Assembly (NCBI GenBank): GCA_963816745.1
Contig: CAWFLQ010000011.1
Span: forward strand, 299,488-363,487
Direction of reading: 5' to 3'
From: VAZQ01 sp963816745
Lineage (GTDB): Bacteria; Pseudomonadota; Alphaproteobacteria; Rhizobiales; Xanthobacteraceae
Length of the DNA stretch: 64,000 nucleotides
Shown here: one piece after another, positions 48,659 through 59,000 of the stretch
How positions within the stretch are numbered: the stretch's first letter is position 1
Layout: each line of letters begins with the position of its first letter
Notes under the pieces: generated by a model
Told to the model about the DNA's origin: nothing
The model's input: only the letters and a program-made list of their open reading frames with translations
Database searches by the model: none
Translations under genes and position numbers: made by a program

Positions 48659-49564
48659 ATGGGGCGCCTCACCGCCATCGTGCTAGGCTCGGCGGCGGGT
48701 GGAGGTTTTCCTCAATGGAATTGTCGTTGCCCGACATGCCAACTGGCATGGTCGGGCGACGCGCGTGTGCGGTCGCGCACCCAGGCCAGCCTCGCCGTCA
48801 GCGCCGACGGCGACAATTGGCTCCTGGTCAACGCTGCCCCCGATCTGACCCAGCAGCTTCGGCGCTCGAAGCCGCTGCATCCGCGTAACGGAACCCGCGG
48901 AAGCCCGATCAAAGCGGTCCTGCTGACCGGCGCCGAGATCGATCAGGCCGCGGGCCTGCTGTGCCTGCGGGAACGCGAAGCCTTCACGATCTGCGGCACC
49001 GCGGCAACGCTGGCCGCCCTCGCCGACAACACCATGTTCAGTGCGTTGGCCCCCGACCTGGTGACGCGGCGCGCGGCGGTTCCCGGCGAGCCGCTGGCTT
49101 TTCCCGGCGGCTTGCAGGCGCAGCTCTTCACGGTGCCGGGGAAAGTTCCGCTCTACCTCGAAGGCGAGAACCCCGAGACCGCGAGCGAGACCGCGGCGAA
49201 TGTCGGGGTCGAGATCTCGGCCGGCGGCGCGCGCCTCGCCTTCATCCCGGGCGCCGCCGCCGTCACTGCCACGATGAAGGAGCGGATCGCGCGCGCGGAC
49301 GTCGTCTTCTTCGACGGCACGCTGTTTCGCGACGACGAGATGATCGCCAGCGGAACCGGCGCCAAGACCGGCCGCCGCATGGGGCACATGCCCATCGACG
49401 GGCCGGACGGCTCGCTTGCGGCATTCGACGGGGTTGCCACGCGGCGCATATATGTCCACATCAACAACACCAATCCGATCCTGATCGACGGTTCGCCGGA
49501 GCGCGTGCAAGTGGAACGCCGGGGCTGGGAAATCGCCGAGGACGGGATGGAGATCGCGCTGTGA
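48659..49564 (+). CDS. pqqB: PQQ biosynthesis protein PqqB
   Basis: A 301-residue metallo-beta-lactamase-fold protein of the PQQ pathway, proposed to hydroxylate a tyrosine-derived intermediate. The start MGRLTAIVLGSAAGGGFPQW is the family hallmark and is followed by the metal-binding WNCRCPTC cluster. Later family segments are LLTGAEIDQAAGLLCLRER, VVFFDGTLFRDDEMI and KTGRRMGHMPIDGPDGS. It overlaps pqqC by four bases (GTGA). It is intact. Confidence 0.96.
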   Translation: MGRLTAIVLGSAAGGGFPQWNCRCPTCQLAWSGDARVRSRTQASLAVSADGDNWLLVNAAPDLTQQLRRSKPLHPRNGTRGSPIKAVLLTGAEIDQAAGLLCLREREAFTICGTAATLAALADNTMFSALAPDLVTRRAAVPGEPLAFPGGLQAQLFTVPGKVPLYLEGENPETASETAANVGVEISAGGARLAFIPGAAAVTATMKERIARADVVFFDGTLFRDDEMIASGTGAKTGRRMGHMPIDGPDGSLAAFDGVATRRIYVHINNTNPILIDGSPERVQVERRGWEIAEDGMEIAL

Positions 49565-50289
49565 AGCTCATCACGCCGCAGGAACTCGAGGCGCAGCTGC
49601 GCGACATCGGCGCGCGGCGCTATCACCGCCTGCACCCGTTCCACGCGCTGCTGCACGGCGGCAAATGCAGCAAGGGCCAGGTGCAGGCCTGGGCGCTCAA
49701 TCGCTACTATTACCAGGCGATGATTCCGGTGAAGGACGCGAGCCTGATCGCCCGCTGCGACGATTCAGCGCTGCGCCGGGAATGGCGCAGCCGGCTGATC
49801 GATCACGACGGCGAGCGCGAAGGCGACGGCGGCATCGCGCGCTGGCTCAAGCTCACCGACGGGGTCGGGCTCGACCGCGATTATGTCGTCTCGCTCGCTG
49901 GGCTCCTGCCCGCGACGCGCTTCGCGGTCGAGGCCTATGTCCATTTCGTGCGCGAGAAGTCCCTGCTCGAAGCCGTCGCCTCCTCGCTCACCGAATTGTT
50001 CTCGCCGCAGATCATCGGCGAGCGGGTCGAAGGCATGCTGAAGAGCTACGACTTCGTCAGCGCGGATACGCTCGCCTATTTCGCCAAGCGCCCTCCCCTT
50101 GCGCAACGCGACTCCGATTTCGCGCTCGACTACGTCAAGCGCAACGCCAAGACGCCGGACGCACAGCAGGCCGTGCTGAAGGCGCTCGAATTCAAGTGCG
50201 ACGTGCTGTGGGCGATGCTGGACGCGCTCTATCACGCCTATGTAGCCCCGAAGCATGTTCCGCCTGGCGCCTTTGTGCCGAAGGAGTAG
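49561..50289 (+). CDS. pqqC: Pyrroloquinoline-quinone synthase PqqC
   Basis: A 242-residue cofactor-free oxidase that performs the final ring closure and oxidation of PQQ. The GTG start at 49561 overlaps the pqqB stop. Key segments are RRYHRLHPFHALLHGGKCSK, AWALNRYYYQAMIPVKDASL, RSRLIDHDGEREGDGGIARW and FAVEAYVHFVREKSLLEAVA, carrying the His, Tyr and Arg residues of the helical active-site bundle. The length is usual. It is followed by a 156-base gap filled by hairpin repeats before pqqD. Confidence 0.97.
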   Translation: MKLITPQELEAQLRDIGARRYHRLHPFHALLHGGKCSKGQVQAWALNRYYYQAMIPVKDASLIARCDDSALRREWRSRLIDHDGEREGDGGIARWLKLTDGVGLDRDYVVSLAGLLPATRFAVEAYVHFVREKSLLEAVASSLTELFSPQIIGERVEGMLKSYDFVSADTLAYFAKRPPLAQRDSDFALDYVKRNAKTPDAQQAVLKALEFKCDVLWAMLDALYHAYVAPKHVPPGAFVPKE

Positions 50290-50328
50290 GTCATGTCCCG
50301 GCGAAAGCGCGTTCACAGCATCAGCCCG

Positions 50329-50388
50329 CGAAGACATAAGGGCGGAGACGCCCGTCTTCCGGGCTGACGCTCCGCCCTTATGTCTTCG
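50329..50388. repeat. 19-base-arm inverted repeat inside the pqq operon
   Basis: CGAAGACATAAGGGCGGAG at 50329-50347 and its exact reverse complement CTCCGCCCTTATGTCTTCG at 50370-50388 enclose 22 bases that contain a smaller hairpin (GCCCG / CGGGC). It would fold as a very stable stem in the pqqC-pqqD message. No T-run follows, so it is not a classical terminator. It could slow decay or trim expression of the distal genes. Confidence 0.85.
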
Positions 50389-50392
50389 ACAC

Positions 50393-50429
50393 CAAAGTGG
50401 GAACCGGTTTTCCGAAAAGGACATGCGCC
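50393..50429. repeat. Short dispersed repeat upstream of pqqD
   Basis: The core CAAAGTGGGAACCGGTTTTC is followed by CGAAAAGGACATGCGCC. It directly follows the long hairpin at 50329-50388 and ends 16 bases before the pqqD ATG. It is the same family as 40651-40694 and 11157-11201. Confidence 0.75.
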
Positions 50430-50445
50430 ACTTAAGGAGGCGTCC

Positions 50446-50739
50446 ATGAACGATGGGACCGCCGCCATTCCGGCCGAGGCGCGCCCTCGCCTGCCGCGCG
50501 GCGTGCGGCTCGTCCACAACGAAGCGCAGGGCGGCTGGGTGCTGCTGGCGCCGGAACGGATCTTCAAGGCCGACCAGATCGCGGCCGAGATCATCAAGCG
50601 CTGCACCGGCGAGGCCACTTTCGGCGAGATCGTCGACGACCTCGCCAAGACCTTCAATACGGCGCCGCGCGAGCAAATCCTCGCCGACGTGAGCACGCTG
50701 CTGCGCGGGCTTGCGGACAAGAAGTTCCTGGAGCTGTGA
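50446..50739 (+). CDS. pqqD: PQQ peptide chaperone PqqD
   Basis: A 97-residue protein that binds PqqA and delivers it to PqqE. The start at 50446 is set by AAGGAGG seven bases upstream. Typical segments are LPRGVRLVHNEAQGGWVLLA, PERIFKADQIAAEIIKRCTG and EIVDDLAKTFNTAPREQILA, a winged-helix-like RRE fold. The stop lies 11 bases before the pqqE start. Confidence 0.95.
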   Translation: MNDGTAAIPAEARPRLPRGVRLVHNEAQGGWVLLAPERIFKADQIAAEIIKRCTGEATFGEIVDDLAKTFNTAPREQILADVSTLLRGLADKKFLEL

Positions 50740-50749
50740 CGAGCGCGAC

Positions 50750-51839
50750 GTGGAACCGATCGGACCGGTGACGCTGCACAAACCGCTCGGCCTCCTGGCC
50801 GAGCTGACGCACACGCTGTCCGCTCGGCTGCCCGTATTGCTCGAACCCGGTCGCGCTCGACGGTCGCAAGGGCGAGCTCGACACCGCGACCTGGGTACGG
50901 GTCTTCCGCGAGGCGGCCGCGCTCGGCGTGCTGCAGGTGCACCTCTCCGGCGGCGAGCCCGGCGCGCGCCGCGATCTCGTGGACATCACCGCCGGCGCCA
51001 ATGCCGCCGGCCTGTACACCAATCTCATCACCTCGGCTGTCGGCATCACCGACAAGAGGATGGGCGAGCTCGCCGAGGCCGGGCTCGACCACGTGCAGAT
51101 TTCCATCCAGGACAGCGAGGCCGGCTCCGCCGACCACATCGCCGGTTACGACGGCGCCTTCGCGCGAAAGAACGCGCTGGCGGCCGAGGTGGTGCGGCTC
51201 GGCCTGCCGCTGACCGTCAACGCCGTGATGCATCGCGCCAATATCGACCGGATCGGCGACATGGTCGACCTGGCATTGGCGCTCGGCGCAACGCGCGTCG
51301 AGATCGCGCATGTGCAGTACTACGGCTGGGCGCTGAAGAACCGCGCCATGCTGATGCCGACCCACGAGCAGGTCGAGCGCGCCGCCGCGCTGGTCGAGGA
51401 TCTGCGCGCGCGCCATCATGGCCGCATCGTCATCGACGCGGTCGTGCCGGACTACTACGCCCGCTACCCCAAGCCTTGCGTGGGCGGCTGGGGCCGGCGC
51501 TCGCTCAACGTGACGCCCATCGGCAAGGTGTTGCCCTGCCATGCCGCTGAATCCATCACCGGGCTCGAATTCTGGAACGTGCGCGACCATTCGCTCGCCG
51601 ACATCTGGGCGAGCTCGCCCGCCTTCAACGCCTTCCGCGGCACCGCCTGGATGAAGGAGCCCTGCGCGAGCTGCCCGCGGCGCGAGCAGGATTTCGGCGG
51701 CTGCCGCTGCCAGGCCTTCGCGCTCACCGGCGACGCCGCCGCGACCGACCCGATCTGTCATCTGTCCCCGCTCCATGCGCAGGTCGGAGAGCTCGCGGCG
51801 ATCCGCACCGACGCGCCCTACAGCTACCGGCGCCAGTAG
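50750..51839 (+). CDS. pqqE: PQQ biosynthesis radical SAM enzyme PqqE, one frame break
   Basis: About 362 residues after correction; it makes the Glu-Tyr carbon-carbon bond in PqqA. The radical-SAM cluster site is CPLGCPYC (Cys23, Cys27, Cys30), and GLLAELTH precedes it. One extra A at 50813 breaks the frame directly before this motif; removing it gives RCPLGCPYCSNPVALDGRKG in phase. VHLSGGEPGARRDL is the SAM-binding GGE motif. The auxiliary-cluster cysteines near the end are in CASCPRREQDFGGCRCQAFA and DPICHLSP. The GTG at 50750 is the chosen start; upstream alternatives are out of phase or stop early. Confidence 0.94.
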
Positions 51840-51912
51840 TCGGGTACGGCGACTCAGGTACAAGTGTCGTTGCCGACGCCTGATTCCCCGACCTCTGATT
51901 CCGGAGCGCGCC

Positions 51913-52482
51913 ATGCGGAGCCTGACCATCGGGACGATCCTCGCCGGCCTGGCTGCGCTCCCCGCCGCTGCGCAGTCGCTCGACGCGCGGCTGCCGACCT
52001 GCTTCGCCTGCCACGGCCAGAACGGCCAGTCGCAGCTTCCCGACACGCCCTCTCTCGGCGGACAGCCCGCCTTCTACACCACGGTTGTGCTGCTGATGTT
52101 CCGGGACAAGCTGCGTGTCACCGAGCCGATGAACGAGATGACGAAGGGGCTGACCGACGACGAATTGCGCCGGGCCGCGGACATCTTTGCCAAGCAGCCG
52201 CCGCCGGTGCCGGTCTCCGGCACCGCCGACCGCGCCCGCATGGACCGGGCGCGGGCGATCTCCGTGCAGCACCGCTGCAACGTCTGTCATCGGCCGGACT
52301 ATCAGGGCATGGAGAATGTGCCGCGCCTCGCCGCCCAGCGCGAGGACTACCTGCTCAAGGCGCTGCGCGGCTACAAGGACCGGTCGCGGCGCGGCTACGA
52401 CGCCCAGATGACGGAAGTCGTCCATACCATGAACGACCTCGATTTCGCCGACCTCGCCTATTTCCTGGCCCGGGTGAAATAA
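51913..52482 (+). CDS. Exported di-haem c-type cytochrome (cytochrome c4-like)
   Basis: A 189-residue periplasmic protein with a signal peptide (LTIGTILAGLAALPAAAQ) and two haem sites, CFACH near residue 31 and CNVCH near residue 124. Methionine ligand candidates are in PMNEMTKG and later TEVVHTMNDLD. Two similar halves give a cytochrome c4 or c553-type architecture. It begins 73 bases after pqqE and, with the next two genes, forms an electron path from a PQQ dehydrogenase to the respiratory chain. Confidence 0.88.
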   Translation: MRSLTIGTILAGLAALPAAAQSLDARLPTCFACHGQNGQSQLPDTPSLGGQPAFYTTVVLLMFRDKLRVTEPMNEMTKGLTDDELRRAADIFAKQPPPVPVSGTADRARMDRARAISVQHRCNVCHRPDYQGMENVPRLAAQREDYLLKALRGYKDRSRRGYDAQMTEVVHTMNDLDFADLAYFLARVK

Positions 52483-52676
52483 CGCATCCCCGGCGATGCC
52501 GCGGCTCCGATTAGCCAGAAAAACACCATGGAAAACTGGGGCCGGCTCCGCCGTGCGCTTCCGGATTGCATGCGGGGGGCAAAATGTTGGACACTGCGGC
52601 CAAGGAAGCGCGCCCCTTGCCCGGTCTGTCACCGGTCGAGAGTGCGGCGAGGACTTCTGAACCAGGGAGGATACTA

Positions 52677-53954
52677 ATGACGACATGCCGCTCCACCCGG
52701 CGGAGCCTGCTGCTTGCGGGCACTTTCGCCGGTCTCTTCGCGTTGTCGGCCGCGGCCCAGACGCCGCCCGGCTTCAGCCCGCTCGACAAGTCGAACCCGG
52801 CCAACAGCAAGCAGGACACCAACCTCAAGCCGCATCCCACGCCGCCGATCGCGACCGCGCAGGACAAGCTCCCGGTCGACAAGATCAAGCTGCCGGCGGG
52901 CTTCAAGGCCGAGGTCTGGTCGAGCGGCCATCCCGGCGCGCGCACGATGGTGCTCGGCGACAAGGGCACGCTGTTCATGGGCACGCGCCTGATCGGCCGC
53001 GTCTATGCCATCACCAACAAGGACGGCAAGCGCGAGGCCAAGGTGCTGCTGCAGGGGCTGACGCAGCCCAACGGCCTCGCCTTCAAGGACGGCTCGCTCT
53101 ACGTGTTCGCGATCAACAAGGTGTTTCGCTACGACAATATCGAGGACAAGCTGGACAACCCGGGCCAGCCGGTCGAGCTGACCGAGAAATACAATCTCCC
53201 CGACACGATCCATCACAATTGGAAGTACGTCGCGTTCGGACCGGACGGAAAGATGTACGTGCAGGTCGGCGCGAACTGCAATATCTGCGAGATCAACCCG
53301 GGCATCCACGGTCAGATCCGGCGCTACGATGCCGACGGCTCCAACATGGAGATCGTCGCGCGCGGCGTCCGCAACACCGTCGGCTTCGACTGGCATCCCC
53401 AGACGAAGGAGCTCTGGTTCACCGACAACGGCCGCGACTGGGCCGGCAATGACGGTCCGTCCGACGAGCTCAACCGCGTCGCCAAGGGCCAGGAAGGCGC
53501 CAATTACGGCTTCCCCTACTGCCACGCCAACGGCGTCGCCGATCCGGACGTCAAGAAGCCTAACCCCTGCGCGGGCGTCGTCCTGCCGGCGGCGTTGACC
53601 GGTCCCCATGCCGGCGGGCTCGGCATCAAGTTCTATACCGGGGAGATGTTCCCGGCGTCCTACAAGAACGTCGGCTTCGTTGCCCGGCGCGGGTCGTGGA
53701 ATCGCGAGAAGAAGTTCGGGTACGACGTAGCGGTGGTCAGGACGGCCGCCAACGGCACCGCCAAGCTCGAGCCGTTCCTGACCGGGCTTCTGGACGAGGG
53801 CAAGAACGAGTTCTACGGCCGGCCGACTTATGTGTTGCCGATGCCGGACGGCTCGCTGCTCGTCTCCGACGAGCAGAACGGCGCGACCTATCGCGTCTCC
53901 TACGAAGCGCCGACTGCCAGCGTGCAGCAAAAAGGCAAGGCCAAGGCCAAGTAG
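52677..53954 (+). CDS. PQQ-dependent sugar dehydrogenase (sorbosone/aldose type), exported
   Basis: A 425-residue six-bladed beta-propeller dehydrogenase. The start at 52677 has GGGAGG upstream; RRSLLLAGTFAGLFALSAAA is a signal peptide with a possible Tat start. Key segments are LPAGFKAEVWSSGHPGARTM, DTIHHNWKYVAFGPDGKMYV and FTDNGRDWAGNDGPSDELN, the last holding the Asp/Asn residues of the calcium and PQQ site, and EGANYGFPYCHANGV. They match the L-sorbosone dehydrogenase and soluble aldose dehydrogenase group. It would oxidise aldoses or sugar aldehydes in the periplasm using PQQ made by the adjacent operon. Confidence 0.88.
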   Translation: MTTCRSTRRSLLLAGTFAGLFALSAAAQTPPGFSPLDKSNPANSKQDTNLKPHPTPPIATAQDKLPVDKIKLPAGFKAEVWSSGHPGARTMVLGDKGTLFMGTRLIGRVYAITNKDGKREAKVLLQGLTQPNGLAFKDGSLYVFAINKVFRYDNIEDKLDNPGQPVELTEKYNLPDTIHHNWKYVAFGPDGKMYVQVGANCNICEINPGIHGQIRRYDADGSNMEIVARGVRNTVGFDWHPQTKELWFTDNGRDWAGNDGPSDELNRVAKGQEGANYGFPYCHANGVADPDVKKPNPCAGVVLPAALTGPHAGGLGIKFYTGEMFPASYKNVGFVARRGSWNREKKFGYDVAVVRTAANGTAKLEPFLTGLLDEGKNEFYGRPTYVLPMPDGSLLVSDEQNGATYRVSYEAPTASVQQKGKAKAK

Positions 53955-53996
53955 GAACAAGTAGGCAAGGGCAAGTAAGACGGAGTGCAAGGCGGA

Positions 53997-54604
53997 ATGC
54001 GCGGCGACATGATGCACGCCGTAACGACATGGTGGCGGTCGCTGGCCCTCGGGCTGGCGACCGTCGCCGTTTGCGCGTCTGGCGCCTTCGCCCAGAGCAT
54101 GCCGTACGCCGAGAAGCTGCAGCTCTGCGGCGTCTGCCACGGCGAGGACGGCAACTCGAAAATGGAGAACATTCCATCGCTCGCCGGCCAGCCCGAATTC
54201 TTCGTGCTGAACCAGCTGTTTCTGATGCGCGAGAACGTCCGCAAGGTCGAGCCGATGGCGCCGCTGGTCAAGGATCTCAAGGACGAGGAGCTCGACCGCG
54301 CTGGCGCAAGCATTTCAACAAGCTGCCGCCCAAACCCAGCGGTGAGCCGATCGATCCGGCGCTGGTCAAACGCGGCGCCGAGCTTGCCACCTCGCGCCGC
54401 TGCGGCTCGTGCCATCTGCCGAACCTGGCCGGACAGGAGCAGATGCCGCGGCTGGCGAAGCAGCGGATCGACTATTTGATCTTCACGATGAAATCGTACC
54501 GCGACACGCCGCGTCCCGGCGCCGATACCGCGATGAGCGCCGCCGTCGCCGGACTGACCGACGCCGATCTCACCGCGCTCGCGCACTACGCCGCGTCGCT
54601 GTAG
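53997..54604 (+). CDS. Exported di-haem c-type cytochrome, two frame breaks
   Basis: About 201 residues after correction, a paralogue of the cytochrome at 51913-52482. A signal peptide (RSLALGLATVAVCASGAFAQ) is followed by haem site CGVCH and, after the breaks, haem site CGSCH. Extra C residues at 54297 and 54307 shift the frame. Removing both joins EELDALAKHFNKLPPKPSGE in phase. It ends LTALAHYAASL, usual for cytochrome c4. Several nearby ATGs (53997, 54009, 54012) could serve as the start. It follows the sugar dehydrogenase by 42 bases and is its probable electron acceptor. Confidence 0.84.
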
Positions 54605-54739
54605 TGTTGTGATCGACGAACCGTCCCCAGGGTAGGCTGTCATTCCGGACCGAACGAACGGACCCACGACCCTGAGCGGCCAAGGTAGAAGCGTGATTCG
54701 CGAAGAACAGAATTTATAGAATGTGGAACCGCGACCGCA

Positions 54740-55729
54740 TCACTCGCCCTTGATACCCGCCGCCTTGATGATGGGCCACCACTTTTCGATTTCGGCTTTG
54801 TGATGGGCAGCCAGCGCGTCAGGAGTCTGTTGTTCACGCGCCGGAATCGTCTCACCCAAATCAGCTAGTCGCTGGCGCGCTGTCGGATCGGACAATGCCT
54901 CAACGACGGCAGCGTTCAACTTATCGATGAGGGCCTTGGGTGTGCCTTTGGGCGCCCACAATCCTCCCCAGAGAGAGACGTGCAACCCGGGCAGCCCGGC
55001 CTCGTCTACAGTCGGAATTTCGGGCGCCGCGGCCCATCGAACATTGCTGGTGACGGCATAGGCCTTGATCTTGCCATCGCGCACCGCCGGAAGAACATTC
55101 GACGCCGCGGCAAACGCCAAGTCGATCTGACCGGCAATCAGGTCTTGCAGAACTAGGGCACCACCGCGATAGGGTACAAATTGAAACTGCATCCCCGTCA
55201 TCTTCTGGAGCATTAGGCCGCTAACGTGTGACGGGCTACCGGGGCCGCTCGTCCCGAACGATGCTTTGGCCTGGTTCACCTTAAGCCAGGCGAGCAATTC
55301 CCTCAGCTGGGTCGCCGGCACGGCGTTCTTGGTGACTATCAGCAAAGGAGTGCTGCTAAGGAGCGCGATCGGTTCAAAATCGCTGAGCGGATCGTACTGG
55401 AGTGTGTAGATAGCGCCGTTCACGACATGCGTGGACCAGTCGCCGCTACTGAGCGTATAGCCATCCGGCGCCGCACGCGCAGCTCGGGCCGCGCCAATGC
55501 TCCCCGATGCACCGGTTGTGTTTTCAACGAGGAGAGCTTGCCCGAGCGACGTTTTCATGTATTGGGCCAGGATCCTGGTTCTCGTATCAGTCGGGCCGCC
55601 TGCGGCGTACCCTACGACTATCGTGATTGGCCGGGACGGATATGCTTGCGCCCTCGCAGACTTCGCGACCGCAGGCAGCGCAACGGCGCCCGCGGCCAGT
55701 TGCAAGAATGTGCGGCGGGAAAGGTTCAT
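54740..55729 (-). CDS. Bug-family solute-binding protein with a Tat signal
   Basis: A 329-residue receptor. The N-terminus NLSRRTFLQLAAGAVALPAV is a Tat-type signal, unlike the Sec-type signals of the other seven Bug proteins. The mature region has PITIVVGYAAGGPTDTRTRI, VENTTGASGSIGAARAARAA, VPYRGGALVLQDLIAGQIDL and IPTVDEAGLPGLHVSLWGGL. It lacks the Cys pair. It lies antiparallel to the PQQ genes and divergent from the cyclase gene. The ligand is unknown. Confidence 0.86.
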   Translation of the reverse strand: MNLSRRTFLQLAAGAVALPAVAKSARAQAYPSRPITIVVGYAAGGPTDTRTRILAQYMKTSLGQALLVENTTGASGSIGAARAARAAPDGYTLSSGDWSTHVVNGAIYTLQYDPLSDFEPIALLSSTPLLIVTKNAVPATQLRELLAWLKVNQAKASFGTSGPGSPSHVSGLMLQKMTGMQFQFVPYRGGALVLQDLIAGQIDLAFAAASNVLPAVRDGKIKAYAVTSNVRWAAAPEIPTVDEAGLPGLHVSLWGGLWAPKGTPKALIDKLNAAVVEALSDPTARQRLADLGETIPAREQQTPDALAAHHKAEIEKWWPIIKAAGIKGE

Positions 55730-56037
55730 GTTGGGCTCTCTGTTTGACGCCTGATGATGCGCGCGCAACCCCAGTGATCCAGCCATCGCGACCTAAATTC
55801 AATCCATCCGACTGCTGAAAAGCTCGGAATAGCTATTCGTATGGACAACATTGAATCAAGCGCGATCTCCTTTGAATCTTTTGTGCCTTCCGCGTGCCGA
55901 TCTTGATTCTGTGTTGAGCACGGCCGCACCTCAAAAAGGCGCTGCTGGCAAGTCGGGAGAGGAACCTGCGCCTTGTTGCCGATCATGCACGACGCTATCT
56001 TGTAGCATCTGCTCGTTGCTTTCCTCCAGGCCACCCA
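55730..56037. other. Region between the Bug gene and the cyclase gene
   Basis: No gene, repeat or clear regulatory site was recognised in these 308 bases. They must contain two divergent promoters. The stretch is less GC-rich than the flanking core genes, as is much of what follows. Confidence 0.5.
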
Positions 56038-59000
56038 ATGAGATGCCCGAACTGCGAGCATGAGAATACTGTTCAGGCGAGGTTCTGCGAGCAGTGCGCG
56101 ACCCCGCTGGGGCGAACTTGCGGCAACTGTGGAGGCGGAGTGTCTTCCACGGCCAGGTTCTGCCCTCAGTGCGGCTGTCCCTTGAAGTCCGATACGGACA
56201 ATTCCCGCTTCGCCTCCCCTACGAGTTACACCCCTCAGCACCTTGCCGATAAGATCCTCGCCGCCAGGGCAACCCTCGAAGGTGAGCGCAAGCAGGTCAC
56301 TGTGCTGTTCGCCGACATCAAGGGTTCGATGGAGCTGTTTGCTGACCGCGACGCCGAGGCCGCGCAGAAGATCTTCGACCCTGTGCTCGAACGCATGATC
56401 GAGGCGGTGCACCACTACGAAGGCACGGTGAACAGGGTCATGGGCGACGGAATCATGGCCCTGTTCGGCGCCCCGATCGCCCATGAGGATCATGCCGTGC
56501 GCGCATGTTATGCGGCGCTCAGGATGCAAGAGACCGTCAAGCAATATGCGGACGAGGTTCAGCGCTCCCATGAGGTGGAGGTGACGATCCGGGTCGGACT
56601 CAACTCGGGGGAGATCGTCGTCTGCGGCATCGGCAACGATCTGCACCTGGAATACACCGTCGTGGGCCAGACAGCGAACCTGGCAGCTCGCCTGGAACAG
56701 ATGGCAAGGCCTGGTTCCGTGCTCACGACGGCCGATACCCTCCAATTGGCGGAAGGCTACATCGCCATGAAGCCGCTTGGCCCCGTGTCGGTGAAGGGCC
56801 TCCCCAATCCGGTGCAAGTCTACGAGGTGACGGGCGTTGGCGAGGCGCACACGCAACTCCAGGTGTCCGCTGGACGTGGCTTAACGCGCTTCGTCGGCCG
56901 CGACGTCGAGTTGGAGCAAGCTTCTGCGCGTCCAGCAGCTGGCCGGCCAGGGTCACGGTCACGTGGTGGCGATCGTCGGCGAAGCGGGGGTGGGCAAGTC
57001 GCGTCTGGTGCATGAGTTCGTTCATTCGCGCCACACAGCGGATTGGCTGGTTCTGGAATCCAGCTCCGTTTCCTACGGTCGCGCAACTCCCTACCTGCCG
57101 GTCATCGGACTGCTCAAGAACTATTTCAAGATCAGCGCCCATGACAGCACGCAATTGATCCGTGAGAAAGTGACAGAAAGGATTTTGGCGCTCGACCAAT
57201 CGTTACAGGACGCCATTCCGCCACTGCTGGATCTTGCTCGACTCGCTGGATGAGAACGATCCGTTCCGGACCCTCGATTTGGTGCGCCATCGACAGTACA
57301 CGTATCAGGCAGTCGTCCGCCTCTTGTTGGGAGAGAGCCGCGTCCAGCCATTCGTGGTGGTCTTCGAGGATCTGCACTGGAACGACTCGCTCTCTCTTGG
57401 GCTGCTGAGCGAGCTGGTCGTAGCCGTGCAGGATGCTCGCCTGCTTCTGGTGGTAAGTTACCGTCCCGCCGAATATAGGGACGAATGGAGAAACCGGCCG
57501 AATTATCGGCAAGTTCGGCTGAATCCCCTTGCCAGCGAGAGCCTCGCGCAATTCCTTCAGGCCCTGTTGGGCTCCGACCCGACGCTGGCCACCCTCAAGA
57601 GCTTCCTGGTGGGGCGCGCCAGCGGGAATCCGTTCTTCGCTGAAGAGATCGTGCGAGGGCTGGTCGCTACCGACATGCTCGAGGGCGCACGCGGCAGCTA
57701 CCGCCTTGCGCGGCCATTCTCCGGTGTCGAGATCCCGCCCACGGTGCAGGCAGTCCTCGCTGCGCGTGTCAACGCGCTGCCTCCTGCCGACAAGCACCTC
57801 CTGCAGGAGGCGGCCGTCATTGGACACGACGTCCCATTTGCGCTCCTGCACGCAATTTGCGGGCTGGCAGAGGACAAGCTTCGCGGTCTGCTCGACAATC
57901 TGCAGGCTGCTGAATTTCTTTATTCGACACGGCTCTTTCCTGAGCTGCAATATACGTTCAAGCACGCCCTCACCCACGACGTCACCTACAGTGGGGTGCT
58001 CCACGAACGTCGCCGCGAAATCCACGCGCGCGTCGTGAATGCCACAGAAAGGCTTTACGCCGACCGTCTGGGCGAACAGGTCGAGCGGCTCGCCTATCAC
58101 ACCGTCCAGGGCGATCTGAAGGAGAAGGCAGCGCACTATCTCCGGCAGGCCGGAGCCAAGGCGGCCGGGCGATCGGCGGTCGCGGCTGCCAGGACCTGGT
58201 TCGAGCAGGCGCTGGATGTTCTCAAGTCACTGCCGGAGAGCCAAGCCACGATGGAGCAGGCCTTCGAGATTCGCCTCGAGCTGCGGCCGGTGCTGCGCCA
58301 GCTCGGCGAGGTCCGGCAGATGCTCGAGCACCTCCGCGAGGCCGAGGCCATCGCCGAGCGTTTGAAAGACGATCGCCGACTTGGCCGGGTCTGCGGTTTC
58401 ATGACGACCGTCCTGTCAACGTTGGACGAGGTGGACGAGGCCGTCGTGACCGGTACCCGCGCCCTGGAGATCGCCCGGCGCATCGGGGACTTCGAGGCTT
58501 CGCATCGTCGCGACGAGTTGTCTCGAGCAGGCGTACTACTATCGGGGCGAGTACGAGCGCGTGGTCGAATTCGCCACCGAGAACCTTGCCGCGCTGCCCA
58601 CCGAATGGGTTAACGAGTACTTCGGTCTGGCTGTGCCGGTATCGGTCTTCGGTCGCGGCTGGCTGATCATGAGCCTCGCCGAGCTCGGCCAATTCGCCGA
58701 GGCGGCCAAGTATGAGGCGGAAGTGATCCAACTCGCCGAGGCAACCCAGCACGCGCACACCATCGGCTGGGCCCATTTGACCGCAAGCATGCTTCACCTT
58801 TCCAAGGGCGACTGGGCGAAGGTCCGCTTACTGGTCGAACACTGGACAAACACACCGCGGATTTTGGATGTCGCCGTCCTCATTCCCTGGGCGGTCGCCT
58901 CCTCCGCCTGGGCGCTGGCGCAGATCGGCGAGGCGAGCGAGGCATTGAGCCGGGTGCGAGAGGCCGAGGAACTCCTCGAGCGTCAAGCGGCGCGGGAAAT

